Counted from the stretch's first letter, positions 33,601 to 43,247 are shown. The stretch is DNA of 64,000 bases from Colias croceus (GCF_905220415.1 NC_059558.1:1562501-1626500), one strand, 5' to 3'. Numbers and translations: made by a program. The notes: generated from the sequence alone by a model not told the origin.

Positions 33601-36600
33601 CCTAGTATTGATTAGACAGTCCTAGAATTTCAAATCAGCAGCAATGTTACATATATACATTCAGCCGATTTATCGAATTATCTCTTTATCAGAAAGCCCT
33701 TTACAACTTTTTTTACCCAATTATTTCTTTTGCGTTTTCGAATCGTTAGACTTTGTATCAATTAAGTGAAGATTGGATTAGTTTCAGTAAAATAAATTTT
33801 CTTGTTGGATTTATTAATTGAGGTAATTTATAATTAAATTCTATGATAAATATTAAGATATACTAATATATAATATAATTATTATAAAGCTATTTTTTTT
33901 TTTTTTTTTAATTAAATAAGGTTGCTAATTAAAATAGCACCTTATACAAATTACAATCTAGCCTACAAGACTAATAAGTAATTTTATGTTAACCTAAATT
34001 TCTAAATAACTTATTCTAAGAGAGTGTCCATTGTCACTTGCTTAGTGTCTGTTAAGGGGAAGTAAGTCACTTTGCTCGTGTGCTTTGGTATACAGATAAT
34101 TGTCACTGTTCACTTTTCACTTATCACTACACTAACTCAAAAGGTTTAGTCCTTTTTAGTCTTCGCACTAGGTCCGTGGTGTCAAGGAGCTGGATAGCCT
34201 CAACATTCACGTGATGATGAAGTCGATGTTGATGAGCTTCTGCATGTTTTTGAACAATTTTGTCCACGGTGTCCACTTTTAGGTCACGGTGGAGGTCACC
34301 ATTACGGATGTACCATGGAGCATTTACAATGTCTCTCAGTACTTTATTTTGGAAACGTTGTATAATGTCAATGTTGCTTTTTTTGGTACAGCCCCACAGC
34401 TGAATACCATACGTCCATACTGGCATTAGGACTTGTTTGTATATGAGTAGCTTATTATGTATCGACAACTGGGAGTATCTTCCAAGAAGCCAATACAATT
34501 TCTTATAGCGCAAGCCTAATTCTTCTCGCTTCTTCTTGACGTGAGCCTTCCAGCGTAGCTTAGCGTCAAGCGTCATACCAAGGTATTTCGCCGTGTTAGC
34601 ATAAGGTATTTGTTGGCCATTAAGGAGTATCGGGACAATCTGTGTTCTTTTGTTTGTAAAATTTATGTGAACGGATTTGGATTCGTTCAATCTTATCCGC
34701 CATTTCCGAGTCCATTCGTAGACCTGGTTCACAGCTTCTTGAACTTTATCTCCTGCTTCCTGATAAGTAATGCCTGTGGCCATGATAGCAGTGTCGTCGG
34801 CAAATGTTGCAGTAATGTTTTTTTCTAATATAGAAATATTTTCTAAATAAAGCTAATGAGTTTGTTTGTTTGAACGCGCTAATCTCAGAAACTACTGGTC
34901 CTATTTGAAAAATTATTTCGGTGTTAGATAGCCCATTTTTTGAGGATGGCTCCTACTAATCCTACTAATATTATAAATGCGAAAGTTTGTATGGATGTAT
35001 GGCTGTATGGATGTATGGATGTTTGTTACTCTTTCACGTAAAAACTACTGAACCGATTACAATATAGATACAATATAGATAGCACACATATAGAGGGTAA
35101 CTTGGATTAACACATAGGATAGTTTTTATCCCGGAAATCCCACGGGAACGGGAACTATGCGGGCTTTCCTTTGCAAACGCGGGCGAAGCCGCGGGCGGAA
35201 ATCTAGTAGGCTATATATCATCACGCTAAGACTAACAGGAGCGGAGCAACGCACGTATAACCGCGGGGCGCAGCTAGTGCATTTATAAGTACAACAATAA
35301 TATAATTTCTTGTATGCAAAAACATAACAATTATCGACAAAATATCGATTCCGGTAAATAATATAGTGTATACCAGTATTATAGAGATTTTAGGAATGGA
35401 TAAGAATAATGTTCTTCTTATTTATACCTTTACCTTATACCTTTTCCATAATCCTAATAAACACTGAGAAAGTACAATATCTTTATAATATTATACTTAT
35501 CACATAAATTCGAAATAGGCTTTGTCTTTTCGTAAGCCAATGTATCTAAGAATTTTGGGAAACGTGGAATGATGAAAAGGAATACAATATTATTATGTAT
35601 TTATATTCTTATTTATTATATTTTAAAGCAACGAACATCTCTATAATATAAAATGGAATGAGCGGCTGTCGTTGGGTATAAAATTTTAAACACGCGTCAG
35701 GACACGTGGCCTGATCGAAAAAGCGTAAGACGGATGTTTTTTTTTTTTTAAGCCCTTATATTCCATGCGTAAGACGGATACCATTCCAAAATATCAAACA
35801 TGCTGAACGTTAATAATCAAGTTTTCACTTCTGCCGGCACTTCCGGAGTGCAACCCGTCTTTTTTTTTTAATGATAATCCTCAAGTACAAGGTGTTTCTT
35901 ATGGAGAGAAAACGTAAACATGACCGGACCGCTAGAAAAGTTTCAAAATTTACCGCATTTTCAACCGATTTAAAAAAAGAGGAGGCTCTCAATTCGACTG
36001 CATTTTTTTTGGTTTATTAACTTTTGAATGAATGAATCGATTTTAATAATTCATTAATTAAAAGTTTCCGGTTGGTCTCTTAAATACACTACCTGTACAA
36101 AACTGGTGGTCCACAAAGTCGGAATTTATTTTTATTTTCCGACAATTGCCGGGTTTGTTCATTTGATTTTGTACGGCATTTGTGTCATACTATTTCAATA
36201 CTGCTTATAATCTACTAGTGGTCCGCCCCGGCTTCGCCCGTGGTACCTACATGTTTAAACTATCCTATCTCTCAAGTTGGATCGAACTGCACATGGTGTG
36301 CGAATTTTATTATAATCGGTTAAGTGGTTTAGGAGTCCATTGAGGACAAACATTGTGACACGAGATTTATATATATTAAGATTATTCTGCAACGCCGTAC
36401 AAAAATCATGGAGACAAGGGGAAAAAATCTCTACCTGTCGAATTCTCATCTGCACTCAGTTGGACAGCTTACAAGTGACGGCATAGTTCTGAATCTTTAT
36501 TTTATGCTCTTATATCGTTCTAGATAGTCGGTTGGTGTTTATGCTTGGTGGTTCAAATGACCCATAACTTTTTCAACATGGGCCTGTAAGTAGTATATCA

Positions 36601-38110
36601 TAATAGACTCTATCATAATGTCTTCTAAATCAGACAGAAATACTATCACTTTCGTTTCATTGGTATTTGGCACGCATTTGACATGCCATTTTGCTGTTAT
36701 AAATATTATAATGTATTGACAATATATATTTAAATCATAATAGTAACAGGAAAATTAGCTCTTCCGAGATTTCCCTCTGGGATTACCTTGTTAATTGTTA
36801 TAAGTTTTCACATTATGTAAATTAGGTAGAGATTTTTGAAAAATTATTAATCTGTTATCTGATTTGAAGCAGATATCAAAGATAATAAAAATAAATCCTT
36901 TTCAGTTTAAGGCTGATTTTTCAATCCTTGGTTAAAACTTATTCATCGAATAACGTATTAAACTACCATTTCAAAAATATATTGTACCTAATTGTCCGTA
37001 TAAATTGACAGTTTACAGGTGACATTTTAATATGTTCGTGTAATACTTTATTTATTTTTGTATAAATTTTAACCGAGGATTGAAAAATCGGCTCTAAAGT
37101 AGTATATCCCTAGACCATTAGTATAAAATTACTATATTAAATATTTTTTTTTATGTGGGCTATCAAGTTAATATTTTTAATTGCGTAATAATGTGAAGAG
37201 AAATCAAAGTCAATCAATATGAATGGATATACCTTCTGTTTTGTTTTATGTCGAATAAATCAAAGTTTTAATAATAATAAAGAGCGGCGAGACAATTTCT
37301 CAATACAAATCGTAGTACACATTATATTGTACACTGACAGTAGTGTTTCTTGTATTGCATATTATTTACTAAAATAGTGGACTTCAGATTACGTATTAAA
37401 AATAAACAAAGTATACAGGTACTTCCCTTTTAATGTTTATTTTCTATTTAATTACCTCATTGAATATTATCGTTAAATAATATATTGTAAGTATATTAAT
37501 GAATATATTGGAACTACATTATGCTATGTCTTCATTGGATTTTAAAGATGTGTAGAGAGTATGGATAAAGAATATATATATATAGCGTGGCGGGAGACTA
37601 TCGCAGCTACAGTTACATTTTTTTTACAGTTTGATAATGTCTGACATTTATATTTGGTAGATATTTTTTAAATATCATTGATTAAATAAAAAAAATATTA
37701 ATGTATCGTTTCGATTATCCTAATAATGTTTTAAATGCGAGAACAACTCTGTTTGTCTGTCTCTTTCTTCTTCACGCGACAACCACTAAACTGATATGGA
37801 TAAAATTTTGTATGAACCCCGAGAAAGGACATAGGATAGTTTTTATTCCGGAAATATCACCGGTACCTAGGATCTATACGGGTTTCATTTTACTACTCGG
37901 ACAGAAAGGTAGTTTTCATATAATGTATGATAAAATAATATGTTCGGCTATTTATTGTGATTTATTTTTCTTCCAGATAACTCTACGAAATTCTCTACTA
38001 ATAATATTATAAAATATTAACTCACCAACAATAGACATTAATACTTGATTATGCTTGCTTCCATGCTTCTCCTGTTTATCCGAACTAACTTTATACACCT
38101 TGCTCACCAT
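15417..38110 (-). CDS. Facilitated sugar (trehalose-type) transporter, complete, eight exons
   Basis: Exons, in transcript order, are 38110-38026, 29869-29640, 29259-29089, 27086-26934, 25900-25774, 17370-17138, 16374-16186 and 15683-15417. All have GT-AG borders and compatible phases, giving 484 residues, a usual length for major-facilitator sugar transporters. The family landmarks appear in order: ADKFGRK (88-94), GARALIGFGSGGG (122-134), PLYVKE (139-144), RGMTG (151), PDTPSYL (200-206), DRVGRKP (328-334), QPLPYVIMTEMF (382-393), LRGT (397) and PETK (452-455). About twelve hydrophobic segments are visible, and the C-terminus is basic (KKRKKK, 469-474). It should move trehalose or glucose across the plasma membrane. 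PDTPSYL and QPLPY differ from the GLUT forms PESPR and GPxPW but suit insect Tret1-like proteins. Substrate is inferred, not shown. Confidence 0.93.
15889..16131 (-). mobile_element. Lep1-like Helitron in transporter intron 7
   Basis: CTAG at 15889, hairpin gcccgcggcttcgaccgcg, and tataaatcattaaatgtg in reverse; ends 54 bp from exon 7's donor. Confidence 0.65.
16186..16374 (-). CDS. Sugar transporter exon 7
   Basis: Acceptor ttactacag and donor gtgagt on the - strand. It encodes PLLVITSVVAGFSMCLLG to LPYVIMTEMFSFQ, covering three membrane segments and the QPLPY motif. Phase 0 to 0. The coding part is GC-rich against its AT-rich introns. Confidence 0.93.
16490..16710 (-). mobile_element. H2 Helitron, degenerate
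   Basis: It shares caccgaaagaat-like, tcggaccagtagtt and aaactcttcagctttataat blocks in reverse; the CTAG end is lost. Confidence 0.55.
16782..16965. mobile_element. TTTTTCAATCC-family MITE, copy 2
   Basis: Ends gggccgatttttcaatcctt and aaggattgaaaaatcagccc. Confidence 0.8.
17138..17370 (-). CDS. Sugar transporter exon 6
   Basis: Acceptor ctttacag and donor gtaata on the - strand. Entered in phase 1, left in phase 0. It encodes GDKTTVKAFWVTLIVNLTR through QILGSFLACQLVDRVGRK, including the second conserved DRVGRK loop. Confidence 0.93.
17705..17934 (+). mobile_element. Degenerate Helitron-like element
   Basis: It ends gcgggatgcagCTAG|T at 17934 and contains the typical ctaccgattttgagcag and gggaactgggaac phrases. 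The 5' end is not clear. Confidence 0.4.
19507..21190 (+). pseudogene. THAP-domain / P-element-like transposase pseudogene
   Basis: The start ATG at 19507 gives MASRRKVYCVFGCSEI with donor gtaag at 19557. An exon from 19844 gives IMHRFPHPSRRRV, and after a stop a shifted frame reads CDYHFKPEHKV. C-x4-C, then HRFP, then C-x2-HF is the layout of a THAP zinc finger. Further exons from 20405 and 20908 end near KKPKGRRYTAEEKVLALTL, like the region after the THAP domain in THAP9/P-element transposases. Stops at 19917, 20529 and 20976 and a missing catalytic part show it is dead. THAP proteins bind DNA; here the role was probably to recognise the element's ends. Confidence 0.65.
21425..21675 (+). 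repeat. Retroposon 3' end (GTGGAGTCAAATAAATGATCT family)
   Basis: It runs from gctacctgatttggctccac to gtggagtcaaataaatgatc followed by (CTTT)n. The same module is at 32466-32685 and 55885-56124, always on the + strand, suggesting one SINE or LINE 3' end. Confidence 0.6.
22325..23378 (+). pseudogene. Ser-rich transposon-type protein, pseudogene
   Basis: ATG at 22325 opens MDPKRSRCRSIIELSTQ. After frame changes, a segment near 22615-22715 encodes about 25 Ser-rich residues and ends at a stop. A frame from about 22845 reads FTQIVEVSNNHQRSDHLP and continues through 23031 to TAA at 23376, with KQPCGSTCRLKIADRIS and EESRKLIFNL. The PC..CR.K....I.EE.R..IF pattern resembles a region I recall from repeat-encoded insect proteins that precedes a DUF7869-type domain, which is absent here. 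At least two frameshifts are needed, so it is not functional. It lies in the same inverted-repeat interval as the THAP remnant. Confidence 0.5.
24090..24340. mobile_element. MITE with GTGCCACAAACTTAACTGA ends
   Basis: The left end gtgccacaaacttaactga and right end tcagttaagtttgtggcac are exact inverted copies; the pairing continues into ccggtg/caccgg. Length 250 bp, inside transporter intron 5. Confidence 0.8.
24388..24640 (-). mobile_element. tRNA-derived SINE, reverse copy
   Basis: It contains the reverse complement of box B (gggaatcgaacccacgacc) and of box A (ccaaccaagcc), the same family as 1405-1690. Confidence 0.75.
25006..25132 (-). mobile_element. Helitron fragment
   Basis: CTAG at 25006 with ggtccgccccggcttcgccc, truncated after gttcagtagtttaggcgtg. 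Confidence 0.6.
25774..25900 (-). CDS. Sugar transporter exon 5
   Basis: Acceptor tatttcag, donor gtgagt. It encodes ETAKVLGWLRSIPHTDNS through LKFSPKLL, the central cytoplasmic loop between membrane segments 6 and 7. Phase 0 to 1. Confidence 0.93.
25977..26153 (+). mobile_element. Helitron, 177 bp
   Basis: Preceded by A and followed by T; starts TCTTAATATAAATAAATCTC and ends ggcggtaagCTAG. It is the same length as 30204-30380 and nearly identical to it. Confidence 0.85.
26786..26905 (+). repeat. Dispersed repeat (GGCCGGCAACGC family)
   Basis: It shares gccggcaacgcaacc, catgggcggcgccaatcatc and gacgcgcaagctcgtttg with a reversed copy at 40925-41110. Confidence 0.65.
26934..27086 (-). CDS. 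Sugar transporter exon 4
   Basis: Acceptor tttatccag, donor gtatgt. It encodes TVGNLLVFVLGDLLPF through LLRLPDTPSYLVKCGKNE, including the PDTPSYL motif after membrane segment 6. Phase 0 to 0. Confidence 0.93.
27151..27336. mobile_element. Palindromic MITE (GGGGCAATATTGGAA)
   Basis: The arms aaagccggctattcac... and ...gtagccggcttt pair for about 43 bp, including caggggcaatattggaa. A related copy is at 43248-43424. Confidence 0.8.
27801..28370. mobile_element. Foldback element, 570 bp
   Basis: The arms 27801-27968 and 28193-28370 are inverted copies: tagttcaggatacatcgccc begins the left arm, and the reverse complement gggcgatgtatcctgaacta ends the right. The 225-bp loop has no evident coding capacity. 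Confidence 0.75.
28837..29073 (+). mobile_element. Lep1-like Helitron with (GTCT)n
   Basis: Starts a|TCCATACTAATATTATAAA, carries ctgtctgtctgtctgttac, ends acaCCTAG at 29073. It stops 15 bp from the transporter exon 3 donor. Confidence 0.75.
29089..29259 (-). CDS. Sugar transporter exon 3
   Basis: Acceptor atttcacag, donor gtaatt. It encodes VGWAVKLICTHPIALIGA through SIRGMTGTFVIFSQ, including the GARALIGFGSGGG and PLYVKE signature region. Phase 0 to 0. Confidence 0.93.
29640..29869 (-). CDS. Sugar transporter exon 2
   Basis: Acceptor gtttcag, donor gtaagt. It encodes CMPILAYGTAMGWISPNK through GVAADKFGRKNALLCASIPIS, covering membrane segments 1-2 and the first FGRK loop. Phase 1 to 0. Confidence 0.93.
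30204..30380 (+). mobile_element. Helitron, 177 bp
   Basis: A|TC at 30204 and CTAG|T at 30380. It differs from 25977-26153 at only a handful of positions. Confidence 0.85.
30408..30579 (+). repeat. Degenerate Helitron copy
   Basis: It contains ctacgcaacggatttcgatg and gattcaagaggaaggtttta and ends ggaaagCTAG|T at 30579. Confidence 0.55.
31400..32464 (+). pseudogene. Tc1/mariner transposase pseudogene
   Basis: The translated fragments are in several frames. Near 31500-31600 there is a helix-turn-helix-like start with RKRSGRPRTVR; near 32240-32460 the frame reads EDWSSSSPDLNTLDY, then PNLESLKSF, then a conserved end RRLKACITKHGGYFE and a stop. SPDLN carries the second catalytic Asp of the DDE/D family. 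Many stops show it is dead. Clear terminal inverted repeats were not found. Confidence 0.75.
32466..32685 (+). repeat. Retroposon 3' end (GTGGAGTCAAATAAATGATCT family)
   Basis: It matches 55885-56124 from actgaaaatcag through gctgagtggctacc to gtggagtcaaataaatgatc and (CTTT)n. It directly follows the mariner remnant. Confidence 0.65.
32977..33339. repeat. MITE-like element with internal TACTCTAC repeats
   Basis: The imperfect inverted ends are tgctctacacgggtagag and ctctaccgtgtacagcgg. Inside are a SINE unit C tail (32998-33051) and two copies of a roughly 105-bp unit (gccactctactctaccaaat to agtaggatagtta). Confidence 0.55.
33893..34847 (-). mobile_element. 5'-truncated Jockey-type LINE
   Basis: A poly-T run at 33893-33909 is its A-tail in reverse. 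TAAAGCTA flanks both sides (33885-33892 and 34848-34855), a likely target duplication. It holds the reverse-transcriptase tail described separately. Confidence 0.75.
34127..34823 (-). pseudogene. Jockey-clade reverse transcriptase, C-terminal part
   Basis: An open frame of over 220 codons begins inside the palm at ATFADDTAIMATGI (FADD is the metal-binding motif). It continues with NESKSVHINFT, AKYLGMTLDAKLRWKAH, WTYGIQLWGCTKKSN and QRFQNKVLRDIVNAPWYIRN, which is diagnostic of Jockey-type elements, and ends KPFELV. The endonuclease and the fingers are missing by truncation. The open frame suggests a fairly recent insertion. Confidence 0.85.
34960..35206 (+). mobile_element. Lep1-like Helitron nested in H2
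   Basis: a|TCCTACTAATATTATAAATG to gaaatCTAG|T. It splits the H2 body between gaggatggct and taggctatatatc. Confidence 0.75.
35278..36214. other. No gene recognised
   Basis: AT-rich transporter intron. Around 35965-36050 lies a fragment of the accgacttcaaaaaa-type dispersed repeat, and 35735-35775 has T-runs. Nothing else is seen. Confidence 0.4.
36215..36381 (-). mobile_element. Helitron
   Basis: Reverse copy of 5311-5481: CTAG at 36215 preceded by A, and tattaaga|t at 36381. Confidence 0.8.
36910..37095. mobile_element. TTTTTCAATCC-family MITE, copy 3
   Basis: Ends aggctgatttttcaatcctt and gaggattgaaaaatcggct. Confidence 0.8.
37717..37910 (+). repeat. Degenerate Lep1-like Helitron
   Basis: tcctaataatgttttaaatg, tttgtctgtctc, and gagaaaggacataggatag are recognisable; the CTAG end is absent. 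Confidence 0.5.
38026..38110 (-). CDS. Sugar transporter exon 1 (start codon)
   Basis: ATG at 38110 opens MVSKVYKVSSDKQEKHGSKH then NQVLMSIV; donor gtgagt. It leaves in phase 1, matching exon 2. A hydrophilic N-terminus before membrane segment 1 fits the family. I chose this ATG because it is the only one before the first membrane segment in this exon and gives normal length. Confidence 0.85.
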
Positions 38111-38170
38111 TTTGAATACGCACACCAAAAAGTATTTACTATGATCACTAGAGAGTTCAAACTTTTTTTT

Positions 38171-38176
38171 TTTATA
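38171..38176 (-). promoter_or_regulatory. Possible TATA box
   Basis: TATAAA on the - strand, about 60 bp before the transporter ATG. In DNA this AT-rich it may be chance, and an upstream non-coding exon is also possible. Confidence 0.2.
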
Positions 38177-38725
38177 AAAAAATATTTTAAGCCAGTATTA
38201 TTTTATCAAAAATAAAAAAAGTCACGTGATTACTAAAGAGGTTTTATTTTTTAATTTTTATAGCTGGCTTGATTTTTTTAAAGTATTGCGTTTATTATCA
38301 AGTGACACCCGCGCTAGCCACGGCAACGGTTGCGCACTGACAGAATATAATCATTATTTTCCCGCGCTTTTATATGTCAATAGACGTGGAATTGATTGTT
38401 CATTAGTTTCAGCTGTAAGAATTTTCTTTTCCAGAAAATGCTAGTCTGTTCTGGTTATTCGAATTATAAGTATGAGAATTAATATTTTAAATATGAATAG
38501 ATGAGAGAAAAAAGCTCGTATTTTTAAACTTTTTAAAACTTGATCACAAATACTTTGAAATGTATTTGATCCTATGACCTTTGTAGAATAAAAAGTTATA
38601 TTATAAGCTTTCTAAAAGTCCCAAAGTCTAGTTTGCAATTATTGTCAGTATTAGAACATTGCAAATGTTATAAATTTATAATAATTATAATATTATTTTG
38701 GACAGATATGTACAATACATAAATT

Positions 38726-38895
38726 CTATTAATGTTATAACTGCGAAAGTTTGTGAGGATGTTTGTTACTCTTTCACGCAAATACTTTATTCTGGCCCTA
38801 CAGCTACCTATATACCAAATTTCATTGTAATCGGTTCAGTAGTATTTGCGTGATAGAGTAAAAAATCCATACATACTCAAAAACTTTATATTGAA
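38726..38895 (+). repeat. Helitron fragment
   Basis: It carries tgcgaaagtttgtgaggatg and gttactctttcacgcaaata and then an inverted partial copy (gtaatcggttcagtag). Confidence 0.5.
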
Positions 38896-39071
38896 TTAAT
38901 AATATATTTACGTTAGCTGTTGTACAAACCATCCTCATTAACTACATTTATCTTTAGTTTTTCTTGTAATGCTGTGTACCGACATCTATAATAGGGTCAA
39001 GCATTAGAATATTCTTACTTTGAACCTATTTATTATTAAGGAATGATGTATGCGCGATCTGTCGATGTACC

Positions 39072-39126
39072 TAATAAATAAATAAATAAATAAATAAACA
39101 AATAAATAAATAAATAAATAAATAAA
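39072..39126. repeat. (AAAT)n microsatellite
   Basis: About 13 units with one C interruption, followed directly by a Helitron end (actttcgcatttataatagg). Confidence 0.85.
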
Positions 39127-39610
39127 AACTTTCGCATTTATAATAGGATATTTTGATTTTTATTATAAAAACTACCTCCGGTTTCGTTGCATACTTGACG
39201 ATGATATAACAAAACCGGTCGTAGTTTTTAAATTAAAATATAGTTAATAAAAGTGGAACTAGTGAAATGTGTTTCTTTAAAAATCTGAACTCAAAACAGT
39301 TTTAAGGTAAAATTCATTACGTTATATGAGTGACATATTTCATATATTTACAGTGACGCATACGCATAAATACTACAAGTATTATCACATACGTAATAAT
39401 TTTAATAGTTCATTGCTTGAAGTATGCCATTGATAAACGTAAAATAATTATTTACGTATTGCATTCTATGTATGATCTCTTAAAAGCATTTCTTTGGTTA
39501 TTGTTCGAAGTCAAACTATATAGGTACCTTAAAATATATATAAAACAAATTAATCGTAGATTTATCAATTAAATATATGATTTCTTTAGAAAGGAGGTTC
39601 TAGAGCTTAA

Positions 39611-39793
39611 TCCATACTAATATTATTAATGCGAAAGTAACTCTGTCTGTCTGTCTGTTGCTCAATCACGCCTAAACTACTGAACCAATTTGCATGAAAT
39701 TTGGTATGGAGATATTCTGATACCCGAGAAAGGACATAGGCTATCTTTTATTGCGAAATATGTATCACGGGCGAAGCCGGGACGGACCACTAG
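39611..39793 (+). mobile_element. Lep1-like Helitron with (GTCT)n
   Basis: a|TCCATACTAATATTATTAAT to ggaccaCTAG|T at 39793, with ctctgtctgtctgtctgttg. Confidence 0.8.
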
Positions 39794-40399
39794 TATAAAT
39801 TATAAACCTAAGCTACATGAGTTGTTGTGGAGCATGCTACACGACAATGGAACTATATTTTCACAAAATTCCGAGCAGAACTGGGGTAAAAGCCTTGTAT
39901 TTCATAAAATAAACACAAACAATACATTAGCATTAGTAACATGACCCAATAAGTTTTTCCTCTATTCAAATTCAAAGCGCAAAAGTTTTCACGAGAGATA
40001 ATATAATAGTTAGATATAATATATTATATAGATAATACTTTAGTTTTTTATTTGAACCCTTTTCAAATACTGGGCTTTCCGCAAACTACGGGAACCCTTT
40101 TCAGTTTAGTATTAAGAGCTGTTTTTGTATAGGAAAATGTTTAGGTTCAGATTTATTTAGGATTATGTTTTTGCGTTTCAAGTTAAATCATTTTATTTGC
40201 AAAGATACTGGTGTAAAATTTAAGTAAAAACTTTTTACTAGTCTGTGGTAATATTAATTTTAACAAATATTTGTAGGCATTATTTATGTGTAAATTAGCA
40301 ACAAAATATTAGCAAGAGGCATAAAAGAAGTCCCTTGTCCTCTTGTAGGGTATGGGGCAGATACATCTGTTTCATTTATCAATTTTTTATGAGTAAGTA

Positions 40400-40595
40400 T
40401 CACTACATAGTATAAAACAAAGTCGCTTTCTCTGCCCCTATTTCCCTATGTCCCTTTGTATGCTTAAATCTTTAAAACTACGCAACGGATTTTGATGCAG
40501 TTTTTTTAGTAGATAGTGTGATTCAAGAGGAAGGTTTTAGTATAAAGTTTATTAGGTTTTAGACAAAGCGGGCGAAGCCGCGGGCGGTAAACTAG
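40400..40595 (+). mobile_element. Helitron (TCACTACATAG 5' end)
   Basis: a|TCACTACATAGTATAAAAC to ggcggtaaaCTAG|T. Confidence 0.8.
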
Positions 40596-40924
40596 TAAGT
40601 AGTAAGTAGTCAATGTATTCTGTAAAACTATGCTGAATGGTGATTAATATTACATTATACATAATATTATTAACCAAAGATATTTTCAAAGTTCTAACGT
40701 ACATATTTGATATACGAAATATGAAGTATTGAGAAAAAATAAAATAAATATGTTTTTTACAGTACAAAAAAAATATTAAATCATATTCTAATCTAGCTTT
40801 TTGTCGTGAGTGTTTTTATTCATAAATATCTATCTGGCCTTTTTGCATAAACAACTTACCTACCTACTAAATATGTTAGTAATTGTATTTGAGTGAAATA
40901 AACTTTGTTATTCCATATTTTTTT

Positions 40925-41110
40925 TTATGTATAAGCTGGCAAACGAGCTTGCGCGTCACCGTACAGAAAGCGATGATTGGCGCCGCTCATGAACAACCAC
41001 AGACTCTGGAGTATTGTGGGTGCGTTGCCGGCCTTTGAGGGAGGAGTACGCTCTCTTCTTAAAGTAGTCCAAGTCATAGTCCTTAGGAAATGCCGAATTT
41101 GGAAGGTCCT
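40925..41110 (-). repeat. Dispersed repeat (GGCCGGCAACGC family), reverse
   Basis: It is the reverse of the module at 26786 and extends further, to cgaatttggaaggtccttc. Confidence 0.6.
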
Positions 41111-41234
41111 TCAACAGAGGAGTAGTGCGCGGTTAAACTTATGAAATTGTATGGCCGATTCTTGCTAAGTACAAAGTCTGTTTAAAATAAATTTAAATAA
41201 TATAAAAGATTAAAACTATTAGCTTTTAGCTAAA

Positions 41235-41478
41235 TCCATAATCCATAATAATATTATAAATGCGAAAGTAACTCTGTCTGTCTGTCTGTTACTCAATCAC
41301 GCCTAAACTACTGAACAAATTTTCATGAAATTTGGTATGGAGATATTTTGATACCCGAGAAAGGACATAGGCTACTTTTTATCCCGGGAAAATGACGCAA
41401 TCCCGGAAATCCCATGGGAACGGGAACTATGCGGGTTTTTCTATGACTGCGCGGGCGAAGCCGCGGGCGGAGACCTAG
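41235..41478 (+). mobile_element. Lep1-like Helitron with (GTCT)n
   Basis: TCCATA occurs twice at the 5' end (41235 and 41242); ends gagacCTAG|T at 41478. Confidence 0.75.
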
Positions 41479-41540
41479 TAGTCTATATGCCGCTATATTA
41501 ATAAACAAGCCGTTTTACGCGGCTTATGTATATATTGTAA

Positions 41541-41735
41541 TAGCTGCTCCGCGCGCTTTCACCCCCTGGCTCCACCCCTGTTGGTCTTAGCGTGATGATA
41601 TTATAATATAGCCTATAAGCTTTTCTCGATGAATGGACTATCTAACACCTAAAGAATTTTTCAAATCGGACCAGTAGTTCCTGAGATTAGCGCGATCAAA
41701 CAAACAGACTCTTCAGATTTATAATATTAGTATAG
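41541..41735 (-). mobile_element. H2 Helitron, degenerate
   Basis: Reverse H2 body (ctatctaacacctaaagaat, cggaccagtagttcctgag) ending tattagtatagat. The CTAG end is mutated. Confidence 0.6.
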
Positions 41736-41756
41736 ATGATAGACTAATATATTAGA

Positions 41757-41895
41757 GAGCAGCGGTGGCTCAGTAGTGAAGACCTAGGACTATAAATCGA
41801 TACTTCGGGGGTTCGAGACCAGGCGAGCGTGCAGGAAATAATTGATTTTTCAATTTATCTGCCCATGTTTATACCGTCATTAATGCTTGACACTG
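41757..41895 (+). mobile_element. tRNA-derived SINE, third family
   Basis: Box A-like gtggctcagtagtgaagacc and box B-like ggggttcgagacca, then a short body. Confidence 0.6.
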
Positions 41896-42199
41896 GCTTT
41901 ATTTCCCTCTGAATATTCTTTGACGACGCGGACGACGCCACGGGTAACAACTAGTAATACAATAATGGGGTAATTTCCCGTTATATAAGGCATAGGTAGA
42001 CGTCTGATAAACATTGACCCTTTATATATGGTTATTCTTGTTAAGTTATTTTAAGTCGGGAATTCCCTTTTTCACATAAGATGGTAATGTTTTCTTAATA
42101 TATATTTGTTTTATACTCATTGTAAATGGAAGTGTGTGAAATGTGAATAGATGCTATCTGTTAAAAAATTGAAACTATTTATTTTATCTTTATTAAATA

Positions 42200-42372
42200 C
42201 TAGTTGTGCCCCGCGGTTTTGTCTGTTGTGCCTGTTGGTATTAGCGTGATGACATATTATAGCCTATAATTGCCTTCCTAGATCAATAACACAGAAATAT
42301 TTTTCAAATCGGACCAGAAGTTCCCGAGATTAGCGCGTACAAACAAACAAACTCTTCATTTTTATAATATTA
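42200..42372 (-). mobile_element. H2 Helitron
   Basis: CTAG at 42200; reverse body with gcgtgatgac and cggaccagaagttcccgag; ends aatattaga|t. Confidence 0.7.
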
Positions 42373-43247
42373 GATTACAATCATGTTTCATTTAACCGTA
42401 TTTCTTATATTACTATAACCGAATAATTGAATTTTGCAAGAACATAATATTTAAGTATGTTTTTCCTCAAGGAAAAATTAGGGAATTAACCACAAGTTAA
42501 TGCTCAATCGATATTGATGTATTGATATAAGTTATAGATGTGCAATTCAAGTTGTTCATTTGTTTAGTAGTAAAGGAATAAATGACGTAATGTCACTCAA
42601 AACGGCTGGTCAGATTTTGATGAGGTTTTCATCATATTCTTGTTCAGTTTTTATGTAATGTGTTAATGCATTATATTTTGTTGTTTTTTTATTACATTAT
42701 ACCTTTGTGTATCTAACACTTATAATAAAGAAGACTTTGACTTTTTGTGTTATCAGTTTGTAAAAGGTAGCCTCTGAAAATACTTAACAATTTTTAATTT
42801 TTTTTTCAAAGGCAAGGTTGTTTTAAAAAAAATATTTTTTTGTATAAAATTATTGTTTTATTTCTAGAAAAAAAAATCAAGATTATCCTATAGTATACTC
42901 TTCACATATCTACTATGTCGATGACTCACGAAATGTTATCAAGCGATTTTGACCCTTAAGCACGCGTGTATATGTATATTGATTTCTTATCAGTTATTCC
43001 ATGCGAGTCTAATGCTGGTCTTATGCAAGGAGATAACGTAAACAGGATCTTATTTTACTTGTAATTACAAATTAAACTATTCATTGTTTTGTCCTTGTCT
43101 TACATATGTCAAATACGTTGAAAATGAAAGAGATAGAGCATTTATAAAATTACTAGTTTACTGAGCAATAATGCAATATTTTAATTATGTTTGTATTCAG
43201 AAAAAATATAGCTATGTATTTTTATTCCAAATTACATACATTCATTT
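42373..43247. other. No gene recognised
   Basis: AT-rich intergenic DNA with T-runs. No repeat or coding signal was identified. Confidence 0.4.

Larger units (their letters stand above)
33862..35277 (+). mobile_element. H2 Helitron split by a LINE and by another Helitron
   Basis: The 5' part tactaatatataat...ataaagcta is interrupted by a LINE (33893-34847), continues with atgagtttgtttgtttgaac, is interrupted again by a Helitron (34960-35206), and ends gcgcagCTAG|T at 35277. Confidence 0.65.
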
